Translations under genes and position numbers: made by a program
Assembly: GCA_024742455.1 (NCBI GenBank)
Contig: JANSYL010000014.1
Location: 1-55,700 of the forward strand
Source of the DNA: Paracoccaceae bacterium
Lineage (GTDB): Bacteria; Pseudomonadota; Alphaproteobacteria; Rhodobacterales; Rhodobacteraceae
DNA: 55,700 bases
Direction: 5' to 3'
The notes under the pieces: generated by a model
The model's database searches: none
Seen by the model: only the letters and a program-made list of their open reading frames with translations
Told to the model about the DNA's origin: nothing
Shown: positions 9,301 to 18,232 of the stretch, piece after piece
How the letters are laid out: each line of letters starts with the position of its first letter
Position numbering within the stretch: the first letter of the stretch is position 1

Positions 9301-11151
9301 CGCGCCGAAGGATCCATCGCCGAAATCCCAGTCATAGCGCAGGATCGCGCCATCGGGATCGGTGGAGGCGGCCGCCGAAAGGGTCGTCACCTCACCCACC
9401 GCCACCGGGCGCGGCAACGGGTCGATCACCGGAACCGGCGGGGCGTTGACCGTCACGGTCAGGCTGTCCTGCGTGCTGGAGTTTTCGACACCCGCATCAT
9501 CCAGAACGGTCAGCGTCACGGTATAGGTGCCCGGCGCCGCGTAGGCATGGGTCACCGCCGCCCCGTCCAGCACCGTGCCATCGCCCATGTCCCAGGCGAA
9601 CTCGGTCAGCGCGCCGTCGATATCGGTGCTGCCCGATGCATCCAGCGCGATTGCCGTGCCGACAGTGGCGGATTGGTCCGGCCCGGCCTCGGCCACGGGC
9701 GGGGCGTTGACGGTCACCACGCGGGTGGCGACGGCGCTGTCACAGGGATGGCCGCTGTCATCGCTCACACGCAGATCGGCGCGGTAGATGCCGGGGATGG
9801 TGTAGGTATGGGTGGTTTCGATCCCCGATCCCTGCGCGCCATCGCCGAAATCCCATGCGAACCCGGTCAGAGGTGTATCGCTCGCTTCGGACCCGGCCGC
9901 GGAAAACGCCACCGGCACATCCGGGGCCACGGTGATATCGGCCCCGGCATCGGCGACGGGGGCATTGCGCACCGTCACCGGCAGGCGCAACCGGTTGCCG
10001 CGCGGTTGATCGGCATGGGTTTCGCGGATCGACAGGATCGTCTCATAGGTGCCGGGAGCGGCATAGGTATGGGTGGCGGCCATGGTGCTGGCGGCGGCGC
10101 CGTCGCCGAAATCCCACGCGTAGGTCATGGCCAGCGGATCCTCCGAGCCGGACCCGTCGAAAGCCATTCCGAGGCAGGTCGACAAGGGGGCCGCCACCGC
10201 ATCGATGGCAGGCCGGTCGATGACGGGCGTGCGGGTGACCGGCAGGGTCAGCGGCAGGGGCGCGCCGTCGGCCCCGAAGGCCGACAGGGTCACGTCATTG
10301 GGCCGCTCGGCCCCGTCGAACAGCGTCAGCCGCACCTCGGGGTCGAGCAGGCGTAGGGTGTCCACCGCCCAATCGTCCTGGCCCGAGGCGCGCACCGGCA
10401 CATCTTCGAAATCGCTTTGTAGGCTCAGATCGCCCCCGGCGGCATCGAAATTCTGCACCGTGATCGTGCCGTCCGCGGGGACGGACAGGCCGACGGAAAC
10501 GGCATCGCCCTGCCCCGGCCAGCGCAGCGTGGGCGCGAAGGAAAACAGCTCCGCCCCCGCGACAGGCACATCGGCCGTGGCCTCGCGGCTCAGCCCGACA
10601 CCGAAGACATTGCCGTCATCACCCGCCGCCCCGCGCACATCGAGCCGGAAATAGATGCGGTCGCCCACCGCTTCGCCATCCGCCGGGTCCAGTTCGGTCA
10701 GGGATACCCATTGCCCGTCCGCCCCGTCATCAAGACCATAGAACGTCTCGAAGATCAGGCTGCCCGGCGCGTCGATCGCGGCGTCCGGGTCGAAGGGCGC
10801 AGGCCGGTCGCCATCGCTCTGGCGTGCCGGGCGCGGCATGTCGGTGAACGCGCCCGCGCCGCCCCAGACCCGGTATTCCGTCGCCCCGTCGGCCCGGCCC
10901 GACAGCGTGTCATCGCCGCCGCCCAGATCAGGGTCGAAGACGCGCAGCACCACAGCGCCGTCGATATCCGCAGGCAACGAGATCACGACCCGTTCGATCT
11001 TGTCGATATCGCCGTCGCGGGTGTCGGCCGCAGGCCCGTAGACGATCGACAGCGCCTCGGTCTGGGCCAGCGCCGCGAGCGGCATGGCAACAAACCCGAG
11101 GCCGAGCGCGAGGGTCAGGATCGCGGTCTGGGGGCGGGCGGCGAGGGGCAT
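6301..11151 (-). CDS. Giant secreted protein with about 15 PKD repeats
   Basis: A 1616-residue exported protein. Residues 1-29 are a signal peptide ending in ALAQ. Residues 30-320 are an unrecognised N-terminal region rich in acidic residues. The rest is a tandem array of about 15 Ig-like PKD domains, each about 85 residues, recognised by the WDFGDG core and the HxYxxPGxYxVTLTV strand. Repeats 6, 7 and 11 have degenerate cores (WTLPWGE, WDFDDL, WTISDG). No C-terminal anchor or enzyme domain follows. The ATG at 11151 has an AAGGA Shine-Dalgarno sequence. It lies between a LysM/FecR protein and a cyclase in one operon. PKD arrays usually mediate binding to surfaces or other proteins; a role in adhesion or cell-envelope sensing is inferred. 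Confidence 0.9.
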   Translation of the reverse strand: MPLAARPQTAILTLALGLGFVAMPLAALAQTEALSIVYGPAADTRDGDIDKIERVVISLPADIDGAVVLRVFDPDLGGGDDTLSGRADGATEYRVWGGAGAFTDMPRPARQSDGDRPAPFDPDAAIDAPGSLIFETFYGLDDGADGQWVSLTELDPADGEAVGDRIYFRLDVRGAAGDDGNVFGVGLSREATADVPVAGAELFSFAPTLRWPGQGDAVSVGLSVPADGTITVQNFDAAGGDLSLQSDFEDVPVRASGQDDWAVDTLRLLDPEVRLTLFDGAERPNDVTLSAFGADGAPLPLTLPVTRTPVIDRPAIDAVAAPLSTCLGMAFDGSGSEDPLAMTYAWDFGDGAAASTMAATHTYAAPGTYETILSIRETHADQPRGNRLRLPVTVRNAPVADAGADITVAPDVPVAFSAAGSEASDTPLTGFAWDFGDGAQGSGIETTHTYTIPGIYRADLRVSDDSGHPCDSAVATRVVTVNAPPVAEAGPDQSATVGTAIALDASGSTDIDGALTEFAWDMGDGTVLDGAAVTHAYAAPGTYTVTLTVLDDAGVENSSTQDSLTVTVNAPPVPVIDPLPRPVAVGEVTTLSAAASTDPDGAILRYDWDFGDGSFGAGQTVQYAWAEAGVQTVTLTVTDTSGTATATQSVTRDVIVSAPPASEAGPDQALTASVIRFDGTGSADPDGTITSYEWTFGDGATATGAQVSHAYRAPGIYDVTLTVRDDSGAPLNIAQDRMQVTINATPLADAGPDVTVTPGQPVTLDARFSADPDGDISEAIWTLPWGETLTGETVEARFMDPGLYRIGLEVRDDFEGGQASAFDEVVVTVNAPPVAVIGPDLLVEPGQPVIFSGVNSYDPDGSIETYRWDFDDLAEPVFGATVERSFDSAGVVGVQLTVVDASGALNATDLTEITVRINHAPVAEAGDDVVTDVLFVDFDGTGSSDADGDTLIYTWDFGDGSAPVRGRTPRHVFPGPGSYPVTLTVNDGTGLPNATATDAMVVVINAPPVAVAGGNRDVCSGDAILFDATGSFDPDGGLLRYLWDFGDGTTSDLVNPNKTYEEPGTYAVTLTVRDESGSDLGVDIDRIATIVREGPIADAGEDLRACTNQNIRFDGSGSTDVDGAVNAFDWVFGDGGTGSGETPVHVYTEPGNYTVTLTITGEAQGQCSPIDTDQMTIVVDAAPELAIVTPDILAAGVESAFSVTLDGADTTGASLNWTISDGASYEGERIAHTFDSPGEYIVTVEVDLADGSTLCGVLTQDRRVIVNAPPFAAFDGPAAAATGEAVTFDAGGAVDPDGAITAYLWEFGDGATGTGLTATHVYTTPGAYDVTLSVVDDAGVSNSRTTVVQPIAVNPAPVAGLAADDAVCVGAVTNWSSGFGADVAASWDFGDGGTATGPEVTHVFTAPGLYPVTLSLDDGAGLPNSRRTEEAYARVNATPVAIAGPDRIVNPGDEVVFDATGSGDLDGGLTGFEWVFSDGVTLNGATVSRSFPTPGPVTATLTVTDDSGAIDCNTGTDSVAVLVNGAPSVDAGPDREVPVGAAHDVLVFDASAASDPDGQGVSITWDMGDGTTLSGATVVHRYAEPGSYTVTVTARDATGLPSGVSTDTATITALAR

Positions 11152-11182
11152 GTGCAGTCCTTTCAAAACGACAGGGGCGGCA

Positions 11183-13540
11183 TCAATCGGTCGGGGCGAA
11201 ACGGGCGGTGTTTCCGGCATAATCGAAGACCTCCACCGAAATCAGGCGCGGCGTGACGCCCCGATCGGGCAAGGTGGCCTGGCACAGCGCCGTTGCCGGA
11301 TCGCAGCGCAGGACACCGGCGGTGACCTCGCCGTCCAGCTCCAGCTCGAAACCGGCCACCGGGCGCAGGCCCAGATTGTCGCGGGCCTCGGCGGTCACGG
11401 TGATCAGCCCGTCATCGGACACGACAGTGGCGCGGGCAATCACCGGCGCCTCGCGGTCCTGCACGATGCTGATCTGGCGCAGGGTGACATTGCCCACGCG
11501 GTCACGGGCCACGAGGTCGAAGACGTTGCGCCCCGGGCCCAGCGGCAGGTCGATCGCAAACGCCCCGTCGGCGCCCAGCGGCACCGGGTCATCGCCGAGG
11601 CGCAAACTGTCGGCATCGGGCGCGGCACCGGTCACCGGCACGACCGACAGCGCGCTGGCCTGCGGCGGCGTGGTATCGAACAGGACATCGGGCGGCGTGG
11701 CGTCCCGAAGCACGGTGAACAGTCGTTGACCTTCGACCGCGCCGGCCGGCGAAAGCACCTCGAGCACATAATCGGTCCGGCTGTCGGTGGCCGGCACGCT
11801 CAGGGTGATCCGCCCGCCATCGGCAACAACCGCCGCCCCCACGGGCAACCCGGACGGATCGCTCAGCCTGACAGGCGCGCCGGGGGCAGCATCGGTCGTC
11901 GCCCGCAGGGCCAGATCGGCGGTCTGCGTCAGGATCGTGCCGTCATCGCCGCGCGGCAGGTCCGGGTCGAGCGTCAGGCTCGCCTCCTCATCGGGGCGAT
12001 AGGTCACCTCGAGCACGCGTTGGGTTACATTGCCCACGGCGTCGGCGGCCTGCAGCGTGATCGTGTTGACCCCCTCGGCCAGCGTGACGGGTTGCATGAA
12101 CCCGCCGGTCGCCGACACCGGCACGGCCGAACCGTTCAGCGTCAGTGCCGCGCCCGGCTCGGTTTCGCCCGCCACCTCGATCACCGCCTCGGTCAGCCGC
12201 GCGCCGTTTTGCGGGCGGCCAAGCGCCAGGAAGGGCGGCGTTGTGTCGGCGATCACCTCGAACCGGCGCGCCGTGCTCCAGGCTCCGGGCAGGCCGAACC
12301 CGTCAAGTGCGGCGATGCGCCAGACATAACGCCCCGGCGCAAGACCGGTCACCGTGAACCCGGTTTCGCGGATACCCCATTCCGAGATTTCCATCTCGTT
12401 GAACCCTTCGTCGCGGGCCACTTCCAGCCAGTACCCCGCCGAACTGTCCGGGCCGCTCCAGGCCAGCGCCACGCTGCCACCGAAGACCTGCGCTTCATCC
12501 TCGGGCGCGTTCAGAACCGCGCGGTCCAGCACGTCGGTGACCTGCGCGCTGCCATCCGCACCGACGATCGCCCCCTGGTTCTCGCCAAGCGCAACCACTC
12601 CGTCGCCGTCACCGATGACAAGGTTTTCGGAATCGTAATTGGCAAAGCGCGCGACATTATCCGCGCTCTGCACCCAGAAATCTGATGAATTGGTCTGCGT
12701 CGACAGACCCGCAACCTCGATCTCGAACTCGGACCGGTCCCCGATCTGGTTGAGAAGCGCATAGAAATCCCCCTCGACGAGGTTGACCGTGGTCACATCG
12801 CGCCCGGTCAGGGGGTCGGATCGCATGGTCTGGATCGTGGCGTTGGAATTGGGGTTCAGACGCAGGCGCGACAGGTCGCGGAACGTCACCTGTGCGGTCG
12901 AGGCCGACAGGGTGCGGACCCGTTCGAACTCCACCAGAACGTCCGAGATTTCACGGTTGCTCCACGCGGCCTCGGCCGGGGTGCGCCCCTCGACCGATCC
13001 GTGGATATCGGTCAAAAGCGCCTCGGCTGACCGGTCGCGCTGCGCCAGCGAGATGCCCAGTGCCTCGGTGGCGAAGGCCGTGGCGGTGCTCGACCGCTGA
13101 ACCGAATTCGACCATTCGCCGTTCAGCCGCGCGGCCACCGCGGCCTCGTGATTCGCGATCGCGTTGCCGATTTCGAGCGGCGCGAAAAGTTGCGCCCCCT
13201 CGGCGGTCGCCTCCTGGATCGCGCCCAGCGCCGTGGCCAGCGCGCCATCGGCGGCCGCGACCTGTTCGACCGGCAGGCGCAGCGCAACGCCGGGCCGGAT
13301 ATCGGCGACCGACGCGATATCGTTGATCTCAAGGATGCGCGGCCACAGGTCCGGATCGTTCAGATAGGTCTCCGACAGGCCCCGCAGCGTATCGCCGGGC
13401 GCGACCACGACTTCGACCAGTGGGGCGGTCAGCGACTGCGCCCGCACTGCACCGCCGAAGGGCGCAGTCAGCGACAACATCAGGGCGAGGGTCAGCGTGC
13501 CGAGGGCAGCGCCCGTGCGGATCATCCGGCAAAAGATCAT
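11183..13540 (-). CDS. Exported LysM / FecR-domain protein with Ig-like repeats
   Basis: A 785-residue secreted protein. Residues 1-35 form a signal peptide ending AVRAQS. Residues about 42-92 form a LysM peptidoglycan-binding domain (VVAPGDTLRGLSETYLNDP, INDIASVADIRPG). Residues about 195-330 match the FecR domain (LRLNPNSNATIQTM, TTVNLVEGDFYALL). The rest holds fibronectin-III/Ig-like repeats of the bacterial 'DTTPPFL' type. It is the first gene of the operon with the PKD protein (31-bp gap) and the cyclase. FecR here is probably a structural beta-domain and not a sigma-factor regulator, since no ECF sigma gene is adjacent. It likely anchors the complex to peptidoglycan; this is inference. 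Confidence 0.88.
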   Translation of the reverse strand: MIFCRMIRTGAALGTLTLALMLSLTAPFGGAVRAQSLTAPLVEVVVAPGDTLRGLSETYLNDPDLWPRILEINDIASVADIRPGVALRLPVEQVAAADGALATALGAIQEATAEGAQLFAPLEIGNAIANHEAAVAARLNGEWSNSVQRSSTATAFATEALGISLAQRDRSAEALLTDIHGSVEGRTPAEAAWSNREISDVLVEFERVRTLSASTAQVTFRDLSRLRLNPNSNATIQTMRSDPLTGRDVTTVNLVEGDFYALLNQIGDRSEFEIEVAGLSTQTNSSDFWVQSADNVARFANYDSENLVIGDGDGVVALGENQGAIVGADGSAQVTDVLDRAVLNAPEDEAQVFGGSVALAWSGPDSSAGYWLEVARDEGFNEMEISEWGIRETGFTVTGLAPGRYVWRIAALDGFGLPGAWSTARRFEVIADTTPPFLALGRPQNGARLTEAVIEVAGETEPGAALTLNGSAVPVSATGGFMQPVTLAEGVNTITLQAADAVGNVTQRVLEVTYRPDEEASLTLDPDLPRGDDGTILTQTADLALRATTDAAPGAPVRLSDPSGLPVGAAVVADGGRITLSVPATDSRTDYVLEVLSPAGAVEGQRLFTVLRDATPPDVLFDTTPPQASALSVVPVTGAAPDADSLRLGDDPVPLGADGAFAIDLPLGPGRNVFDLVARDRVGNVTLRQISIVQDREAPVIARATVVSDDGLITVTAEARDNLGLRPVAGFELELDGEVTAGVLRCDPATALCQATLPDRGVTPRLISVEVFDYAGNTARFAPTD

Positions 13541-13648
13541 GATACGTGTTCCCAGGTCCGCTGACCCTCGCCGGAATCGGGTCGCGTTTCAAGAAAAACC
13601 ATGTTCCGGGAATGGGTTGTTGCCCCGCAGGCCGCAGCCCGGGCCGCC

Positions 13649-14026
13649 TCAGTGCGCGACCAGAACCCAGACCAGGCCCAGATAGGTCAGCTGGTGCAGG
13701 AACTGGTCCGCACCGAACAGAACCCAGAACATCTTGTCGGCGGGCGTCAGGTTCTGCGGCTCGGTCACGCGCTGCTTGGCCCAGTCGATATGGTAATGGA
13801 TCACGAACTCGGCCGCAGCCAGTGCCAGCACCATCAGCACCGGCAGGCCGAAGGGCACCAGCGCCACCATGGTCAGCCCGGCATGGATGCCCGCATGGGC
13901 CAGCCCGCCGGGATGGCCATAGATGCCCTTGTTGCGCACCATCCACGCCGATTGCAGCGCGTAATCGGCGATAAGGTGCTTGACCTGCAGGGCGGCAAGA
14001 AGGGCGAGAACGGTCAGGGGGGTCAT
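13649..14026 (-). CDS. DUF3307 family small membrane protein
   Basis: A 125-residue protein with about three membrane helices and the DUF3307 signature KHLIADYALQ near the N-terminus, followed by HAGIHAGLT and HYHIDWAKQRV. The conserved His and Asp residues typical of the family are present. Its ATG overlaps the stop codon of the SulP gene by four bases (ATGA), so the two are co-translated. The function of the family is unknown. Confidence 0.88.
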   Translation of the reverse strand: MTPLTVLALLAALQVKHLIADYALQSAWMVRNKGIYGHPGGLAHAGIHAGLTMVALVPFGLPVLMVLALAAAEFVIHYHIDWAKQRVTEPQNLTPADKMFWVLFGADQFLHQLTYLGLVWVLVAH

Positions 14027-16251
14027 GTTGCATCCCTCAGGGCCAGGGTGGTGCGGTTCAGCTTTTCGGCCAGGGCGGCGGCCATGACCTCATGCCAGGC
14101 GGCGGCCAGCGCCGGGTCGCGCCGGGCGACGGCGTCCAGCGTCCCGGGTGCCATGACATAGACGACCGAGGGGGCTTCGGCGACGACATCGGCGGTGCGG
14201 GGCAGGCCCGCATAGCTGGCGATCTCGCCCACAAAGGCTCCCGCCCGCATGCTGCGCACCCGGAACCGGCTGCCATCGGGGCGCTGTGCCAAGACCGCGA
14301 CGCGGCCCTCGTCAACCAGGAACACCTCGCGCCCCTCGGCGCCCGCCTCGATCAGCGTCTCGCCCGGCGCAAGGTCACGCCGGTCCATCAGCGCCAGAAG
14401 ATCGGAGGCGCGCGCAGCGTCGCGCACCAGCCCGGTCAGCGCGCTCAAGGCACCGCCGCTGCCCGGCGCGACCGAAGATGCCCCGGCATCGGACAACAGC
14501 GCCTCTTCCGCGGCCTCCAGCGCGGCATCGAGCGTTGCGCTGTGGTCGAAGGCGGTGCCCTGCGCGAAGAGGCCGCTGCCCTCCAGCCGGTCGAAAAGGT
14601 CCGGCGCGCAGGCGGCCACCACCACCGCCGTGCCCGCCTTGCCCGCGATGAAATCCAGCTTGCGCAACGCCTCGAGCGCAGTCGCATCGACGCCTTTCAC
14701 GCGGCTGAAATCGAGGATCAGGCGATCCGGCTTGGGGTCGGCGGCCAGCACATGGCGGGCATGGCCCAGCAGGCGCGTGACCGAACCGAAGAACAGGAAC
14801 CCCTCGACCACGGCGATGGCGACCCGGTGGCCCTCGCGGTCGAGATGGCGGGTCTGCGCCCCGCCCCGGTCCACCGCGCTGCGCATATCGGCAAGCGTCG
14901 CGGCGCGGCGGACGACGGGCAGTTGCGCATAGGTGAAGGCAAAGATGAGCGAGGCGGCGACAAAGCCCAGCGCCACGGCAGGCGCCATGCCGAAGATCAG
15001 CGCCACCGCGATGATACCAAGAACCAGCGCCTTGTCCCACAGCCCGCCCCGCAGATGCGAGCGGATCACCCAGCGATCCAGCGTGATCCAGGCCAGTTGC
15101 ACCATCAGCCCGGCGGTGACGAAGACGGGCATCGCCGTCAGAACCTGCGGCAGAGCCAGAAGGACGGCCAGAAGCGTCGCGATGGCCGAGATCGGCACCA
15201 GCCGCCCCTGCCCGCCCAGTTCATGGGCCAGAACGGTGCTGCTGGTCGACAGGTAGGTGGCGGGCACACCGAACATGCCGCCGACGATATTGGTCGCCGC
15301 CAGGCTGCGCAGGAACCCGTCTGCCTCGATCTCGGACCGCGCGACAAGTTCGACGCCCGAGAAATCCAGAAGCGACCCCAGAACCGCCACCACGGCCGCC
15401 GAGATGATGGCAGGCAGCGCAAGGCCGACCAGCACCCAGTCGACCGACCCGATGAGGCCGGGACCCCACAGCGCCAGGGTCGCCCCCCAGTCGAACGTGC
15501 CGGACCCGCCCAGTTGCTGCGGCAGAAGGCCAAGATCGCGCAGGGCGTCGGGCGACAGGCCCAGCCCCGTCCCGGCCAGGTAGAACCCTGCGACCGACAG
15601 CGCCACGACCGCGATCGTGCCCAGCCCGCTGAACCGCCGGTAGGCAAGGATCGCGGCCAGCGCAAAGGCCAGGGTCAGCCCGATCCGCCAAAGCTCCGCC
15701 GCACCCGGGGCAGGCAGCGACCAGTCCAGAAGATCGCGGCCCGCAAGGCTGGCGGCGGTCGACAGGATCAACAGCACGGCCGTCCCGGAAAAATACCCCG
15801 CCAGCACCGTGGCGGGCATCAGCCGCGCCAGCCAGGCCAGGTCGAAGGCGGCGATCACGGCCATCGTCAGGCCGACCAGCAGCCCCGTCAGCGCGAGCAC
15901 GGCGAAGGTCGTGGCAAGCGCCGTGGTCGCGTCGGCACCGGTGGCGACGGTGCCCGCGATGGTGAAGATGGTCGGCAACAGGACCGCCACCGGCGGGCTT
16001 TGCGCGATCAGAAACGCCAGCGACGGGGCAAAGCGGGTCACCACCCCGACCCCCAGCGCCAGGATCGAGACGACCAGGAACGCCGCCGTTCCCGGCACGA
16101 CCCCGACCGACAACGCCCCTGCAAACACCAGCGCAGCCAGCGAGATCAGCCTCAGCGACAAGGTGATGCCGATGGCGCAGCCCGCCCCGACCGACCGCCA
16201 TGGTCCTTCGCCGGCCCCTGCGGCCAACGTGTGGGAATGGGTCACCGTCAT
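14023..16251 (-). CDS. SulP anion transporter fused to STAS and cyclic-nucleotide-binding domains
   Basis: A 742-residue inner-membrane protein. Residues about 15-420 hold some 11-12 membrane segments of the SulP sulfate/bicarbonate/dicarboxylate family. Residues about 440-570 form a STAS domain (LILDFSRVKGVDATALEAL contains the characteristic DxSxVxxxDxxA core). Residues about 615-735 form a cyclic-nucleotide-binding domain (LAPGETLIEAGAEGREVFLVDEGRV, then GAFVGEIASYAGLPRTADVVA). The start at 16251 (MTVTHSHTL) is chosen by homology; longer in-frame starts at 16305 and 16410 exist and none has a convincing ribosome site. It is divergent from the Kef-type antiporter and overlaps DUF3307 by four bases. 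Gating by cAMP/cGMP is inferred. Confidence 0.9.
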   Translation of the reverse strand: MTVTHSHTLAAGAGEGPWRSVGAGCAIGITLSLRLISLAALVFAGALSVGVVPGTAAFLVVSILALGVGVVTRFAPSLAFLIAQSPPVAVLLPTIFTIAGTVATGADATTALATTFAVLALTGLLVGLTMAVIAAFDLAWLARLMPATVLAGYFSGTAVLLILSTAASLAGRDLLDWSLPAPGAAELWRIGLTLAFALAAILAYRRFSGLGTIAVVALSVAGFYLAGTGLGLSPDALRDLGLLPQQLGGSGTFDWGATLALWGPGLIGSVDWVLVGLALPAIISAAVVAVLGSLLDFSGVELVARSEIEADGFLRSLAATNIVGGMFGVPATYLSTSSTVLAHELGGQGRLVPISAIATLLAVLLALPQVLTAMPVFVTAGLMVQLAWITLDRWVIRSHLRGGLWDKALVLGIIAVALIFGMAPAVALGFVAASLIFAFTYAQLPVVRRAATLADMRSAVDRGGAQTRHLDREGHRVAIAVVEGFLFFGSVTRLLGHARHVLAADPKPDRLILDFSRVKGVDATALEALRKLDFIAGKAGTAVVVAACAPDLFDRLEGSGLFAQGTAFDHSATLDAALEAAEEALLSDAGASSVAPGSGGALSALTGLVRDAARASDLLALMDRRDLAPGETLIEAGAEGREVFLVDEGRVAVLAQRPDGSRFRVRSMRAGAFVGEIASYAGLPRTADVVAEAPSVVYVMAPGTLDAVARRDPALAAAWHEVMAAALAEKLNRTTLALRDAT

Positions 16252-16504
16252 GCGGGTCGTGGCCTCGGTCCGGTCGGGTTTCGGTATTGATGCGCCCGGG
16301 TGCATCAGCGGCCGGGCGGCGGGCGCGACCCTGACCTGCGACCGCGAGTCGGGCAAGGGGGGGAATCCCGCAATCACCGGCCCGGCCCCGGCACCGAAAA
16401 CAGTTTGCAAGCGACATCATGTTTGCGCAGGCTGTGCCCGGCATTGCCGCGATGCGTCCCGATGGGGCGCTGCGGATCTGGTAACAAGTAAGGGACGCCG
16501 CCCC

Positions 16505-18232
16505 GTGGACGTGATGACGCAAGCCATCGAAGGCTACCTGTTCTACGAAATCGCAGCCCTTCTGGTTCTTGCGGCCGGTGTCGGGTTTCTCGGGCTGATG
16601 CTGCGCCAGCCGCTGATCGTGAGCTTCATCGCGGTGGGCATCATCGCCGGACCCTCGGTGCTGGATATCGCGCGCTCGGACCAGCAGATCGACCTCTTGG
16701 CCGAACTGGGCATCGCGGTGCTGCTGTTTCTGGTTGGCCTCAAGCTCGATTTTCAACTGGTGCGCACACTTGGGCCGGTGGCTCTGGTGACGGGTCTTGG
16801 CCAGGTGGCTTTTACCACGGTCTTTGGCTTCCTGATCGGCCTGGCGCTCGGGCTGGATGCGCGCACGGCGCTTTACGTGGCCATCGCGCTTACATTTTCC
16901 TCGACCATCATCATCGTCAAGCTGCTGTCGGACAAGCGCGAGATCGACAGTCTGCACGGCCGCATCGCGTTGGGCTTTCTGATCGTGCAGGACATCGTGG
17001 TGGTGATCGCGATGATCGTGCTGTCGGCCATCGGCGTGGGCGGCGGCGATGATGCCGGGTTCGGCGACGTGGTGCTGGTGCTGGGCTACGGGCTGGCGAT
17101 GCTGGGGTTTGTCGCGCTGTTTATCCGATACGTGGCCAACCCGCTTGTCGAACGGTTGAGCAGGGCGCCGGAATTGCTGGTCTCCTTCGCCATCGGCTGG
17201 GCGGCCTTGCTGGCCGCTGTCGGCCACTACCTGGGGTTCGGCAAGGAACTGGGCGGGCTGCTGGCCGGGGTCTCGCTCGCCTCGACGCCGTTTCGCGAGG
17301 CGATCGCGGCGCGGCTGTCTTCCTTGCGGGATTTCCTGCTGCTGTTCTTCTTCATCGCGCTCGGCGCGTCGCTCGACCTCAGCGTGCTTGGCGCCAGCGT
17401 GGGGCCGGCCATCGTGCTGTCGCTCTTCGTGCTGATCGGCAACCCGCTGATCGTGCTCGCGATCATGGGGGCGATGGGATACCGCAAGCGCACCGGGTTT
17501 CTGGCCGGGCTGACCGTGGCCCAGATCAGTGAGTTTTCGCTCATCTTCATGGCGATGGGGCTGGCCATCGGCCATGTCGCGGATGAGGCATTGGGGCTGG
17601 TGACGCTGGTGGGCCTCGTGACCATCGCGGTGTCCACCTACATGATCACCTATTCCCACTGGCTTTATGACCGGTTCGAGCCGGTCCTCGGCATCTTCGA
17701 ACGCCGCCTTGTCGACACCCCGCGTGAGGACGCGCCCGAAAAACTGCGCGCCCATGACGTGATCCTGTTCGGGCTCGGCCGTTACGGGATGGGGATCGCG
17801 GCGGCGCTGAAGCAGGAGGGCTGGAACATTCTCGGCGTCGATTTCAGCCCCGACGCCGTGCGCGCAGCGCGCGCCGAAGGCTTCGACGTCGTCTTCGGCG
17901 ATGCGACCGACCCCGATTTCCTGTCGCATCTGCCGCTTGGCCGGGCGAAATGGCTGGTGATGGCGGTGCCCGAACATGATACCGGGCTCACCCATGACGA
18001 CCCGCGGTTTTCGCTCCTGCGCACGATGCGCGACCTTGGCTATCGCGGAAAGATCGCCGTCGCCGCGCACCGCGCCCCCACCGCCGAAACGCTCGCCGCG
18101 AACCGTGCCGATCTGGTTCTGATGCCCTATCGTGATGCCGCCTATGCCGCCGCCCGCCTGATCGTGACGGCAAGCGAGGCCCCGCCCGACCTTGCCGAAG
18201 ATGGCAGCGGGCAAAAGGACCTGATCTCGTGA
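16505..18232 (+). CDS. Kef-type monovalent cation:proton antiporter (CPA2) with TrkA-N domain
   Basis: A 575-residue inner-membrane protein. The first 390 residues form about 12 membrane helices of the CPA2 Na+(K+)/H+ exchanger domain (VGIIAGPSVLDIA; LTFSSTIIIVKLLSDK; GFLIVQDIVVVIAMI; VAQISEFSLIFMAMGL). Residues about 415-540 form a Rossmann-like TrkA-N domain (VILFGLGRYGMGIAAAL, GVDFSPDAV). The GTG at 16505 lies nine bases after AGGGA and is preferred to the ATG at 16514. The gene overlaps the next (UspA) by four bases (GTGA), so the pair is co-translated. It resembles the YbaL/KefB group and likely exports K+ in exchange for H+ under stress. Confidence 0.9.
   Translation: MDVMTQAIEGYLFYEIAALLVLAAGVGFLGLMLRQPLIVSFIAVGIIAGPSVLDIARSDQQIDLLAELGIAVLLFLVGLKLDFQLVRTLGPVALVTGLGQVAFTTVFGFLIGLALGLDARTALYVAIALTFSSTIIIVKLLSDKREIDSLHGRIALGFLIVQDIVVVIAMIVLSAIGVGGGDDAGFGDVVLVLGYGLAMLGFVALFIRYVANPLVERLSRAPELLVSFAIGWAALLAAVGHYLGFGKELGGLLAGVSLASTPFREAIAARLSSLRDFLLLFFFIALGASLDLSVLGASVGPAIVLSLFVLIGNPLIVLAIMGAMGYRKRTGFLAGLTVAQISEFSLIFMAMGLAIGHVADEALGLVTLVGLVTIAVSTYMITYSHWLYDRFEPVLGIFERRLVDTPREDAPEKLRAHDVILFGLGRYGMGIAAALKQEGWNILGVDFSPDAVRAARAEGFDVVFGDATDPDFLSHLPLGRAKWLVMAVPEHDTGLTHDDPRFSLLRTMRDLGYRGKIAVAAHRAPTAETLAANRADLVLMPYRDAAYAAARLIVTASEAPPDLAEDGSGQKDLIS

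Noticed and set aside
5920-10356. Plus-strand frames of 892 and 443 codons opposite the PKD-repeat gene
   Set aside because: The repeat pattern simply mirrors the PKD repeats of the true gene; no real domain is present.
6301-11151. PKD repeats read as DNA tandem repeats or a CRISPR-like array
   Set aside because: The periodicity is at the protein level; units differ in DNA and length, and there are no spacers.
11183-13540. FecR domain as part of an iron-uptake sigma/anti-sigma system
   Set aside because: No ECF sigma factor or TonB receptor gene is nearby, and the domain sits in an exported LysM protein.
14092-18214. Frames of 732 (plus) and 997 (minus) codons opposite the SulP and Kef genes
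   Set aside because: Arg/Gln/His-rich shadows; the transporters on the other strand have clear helices and motifs.
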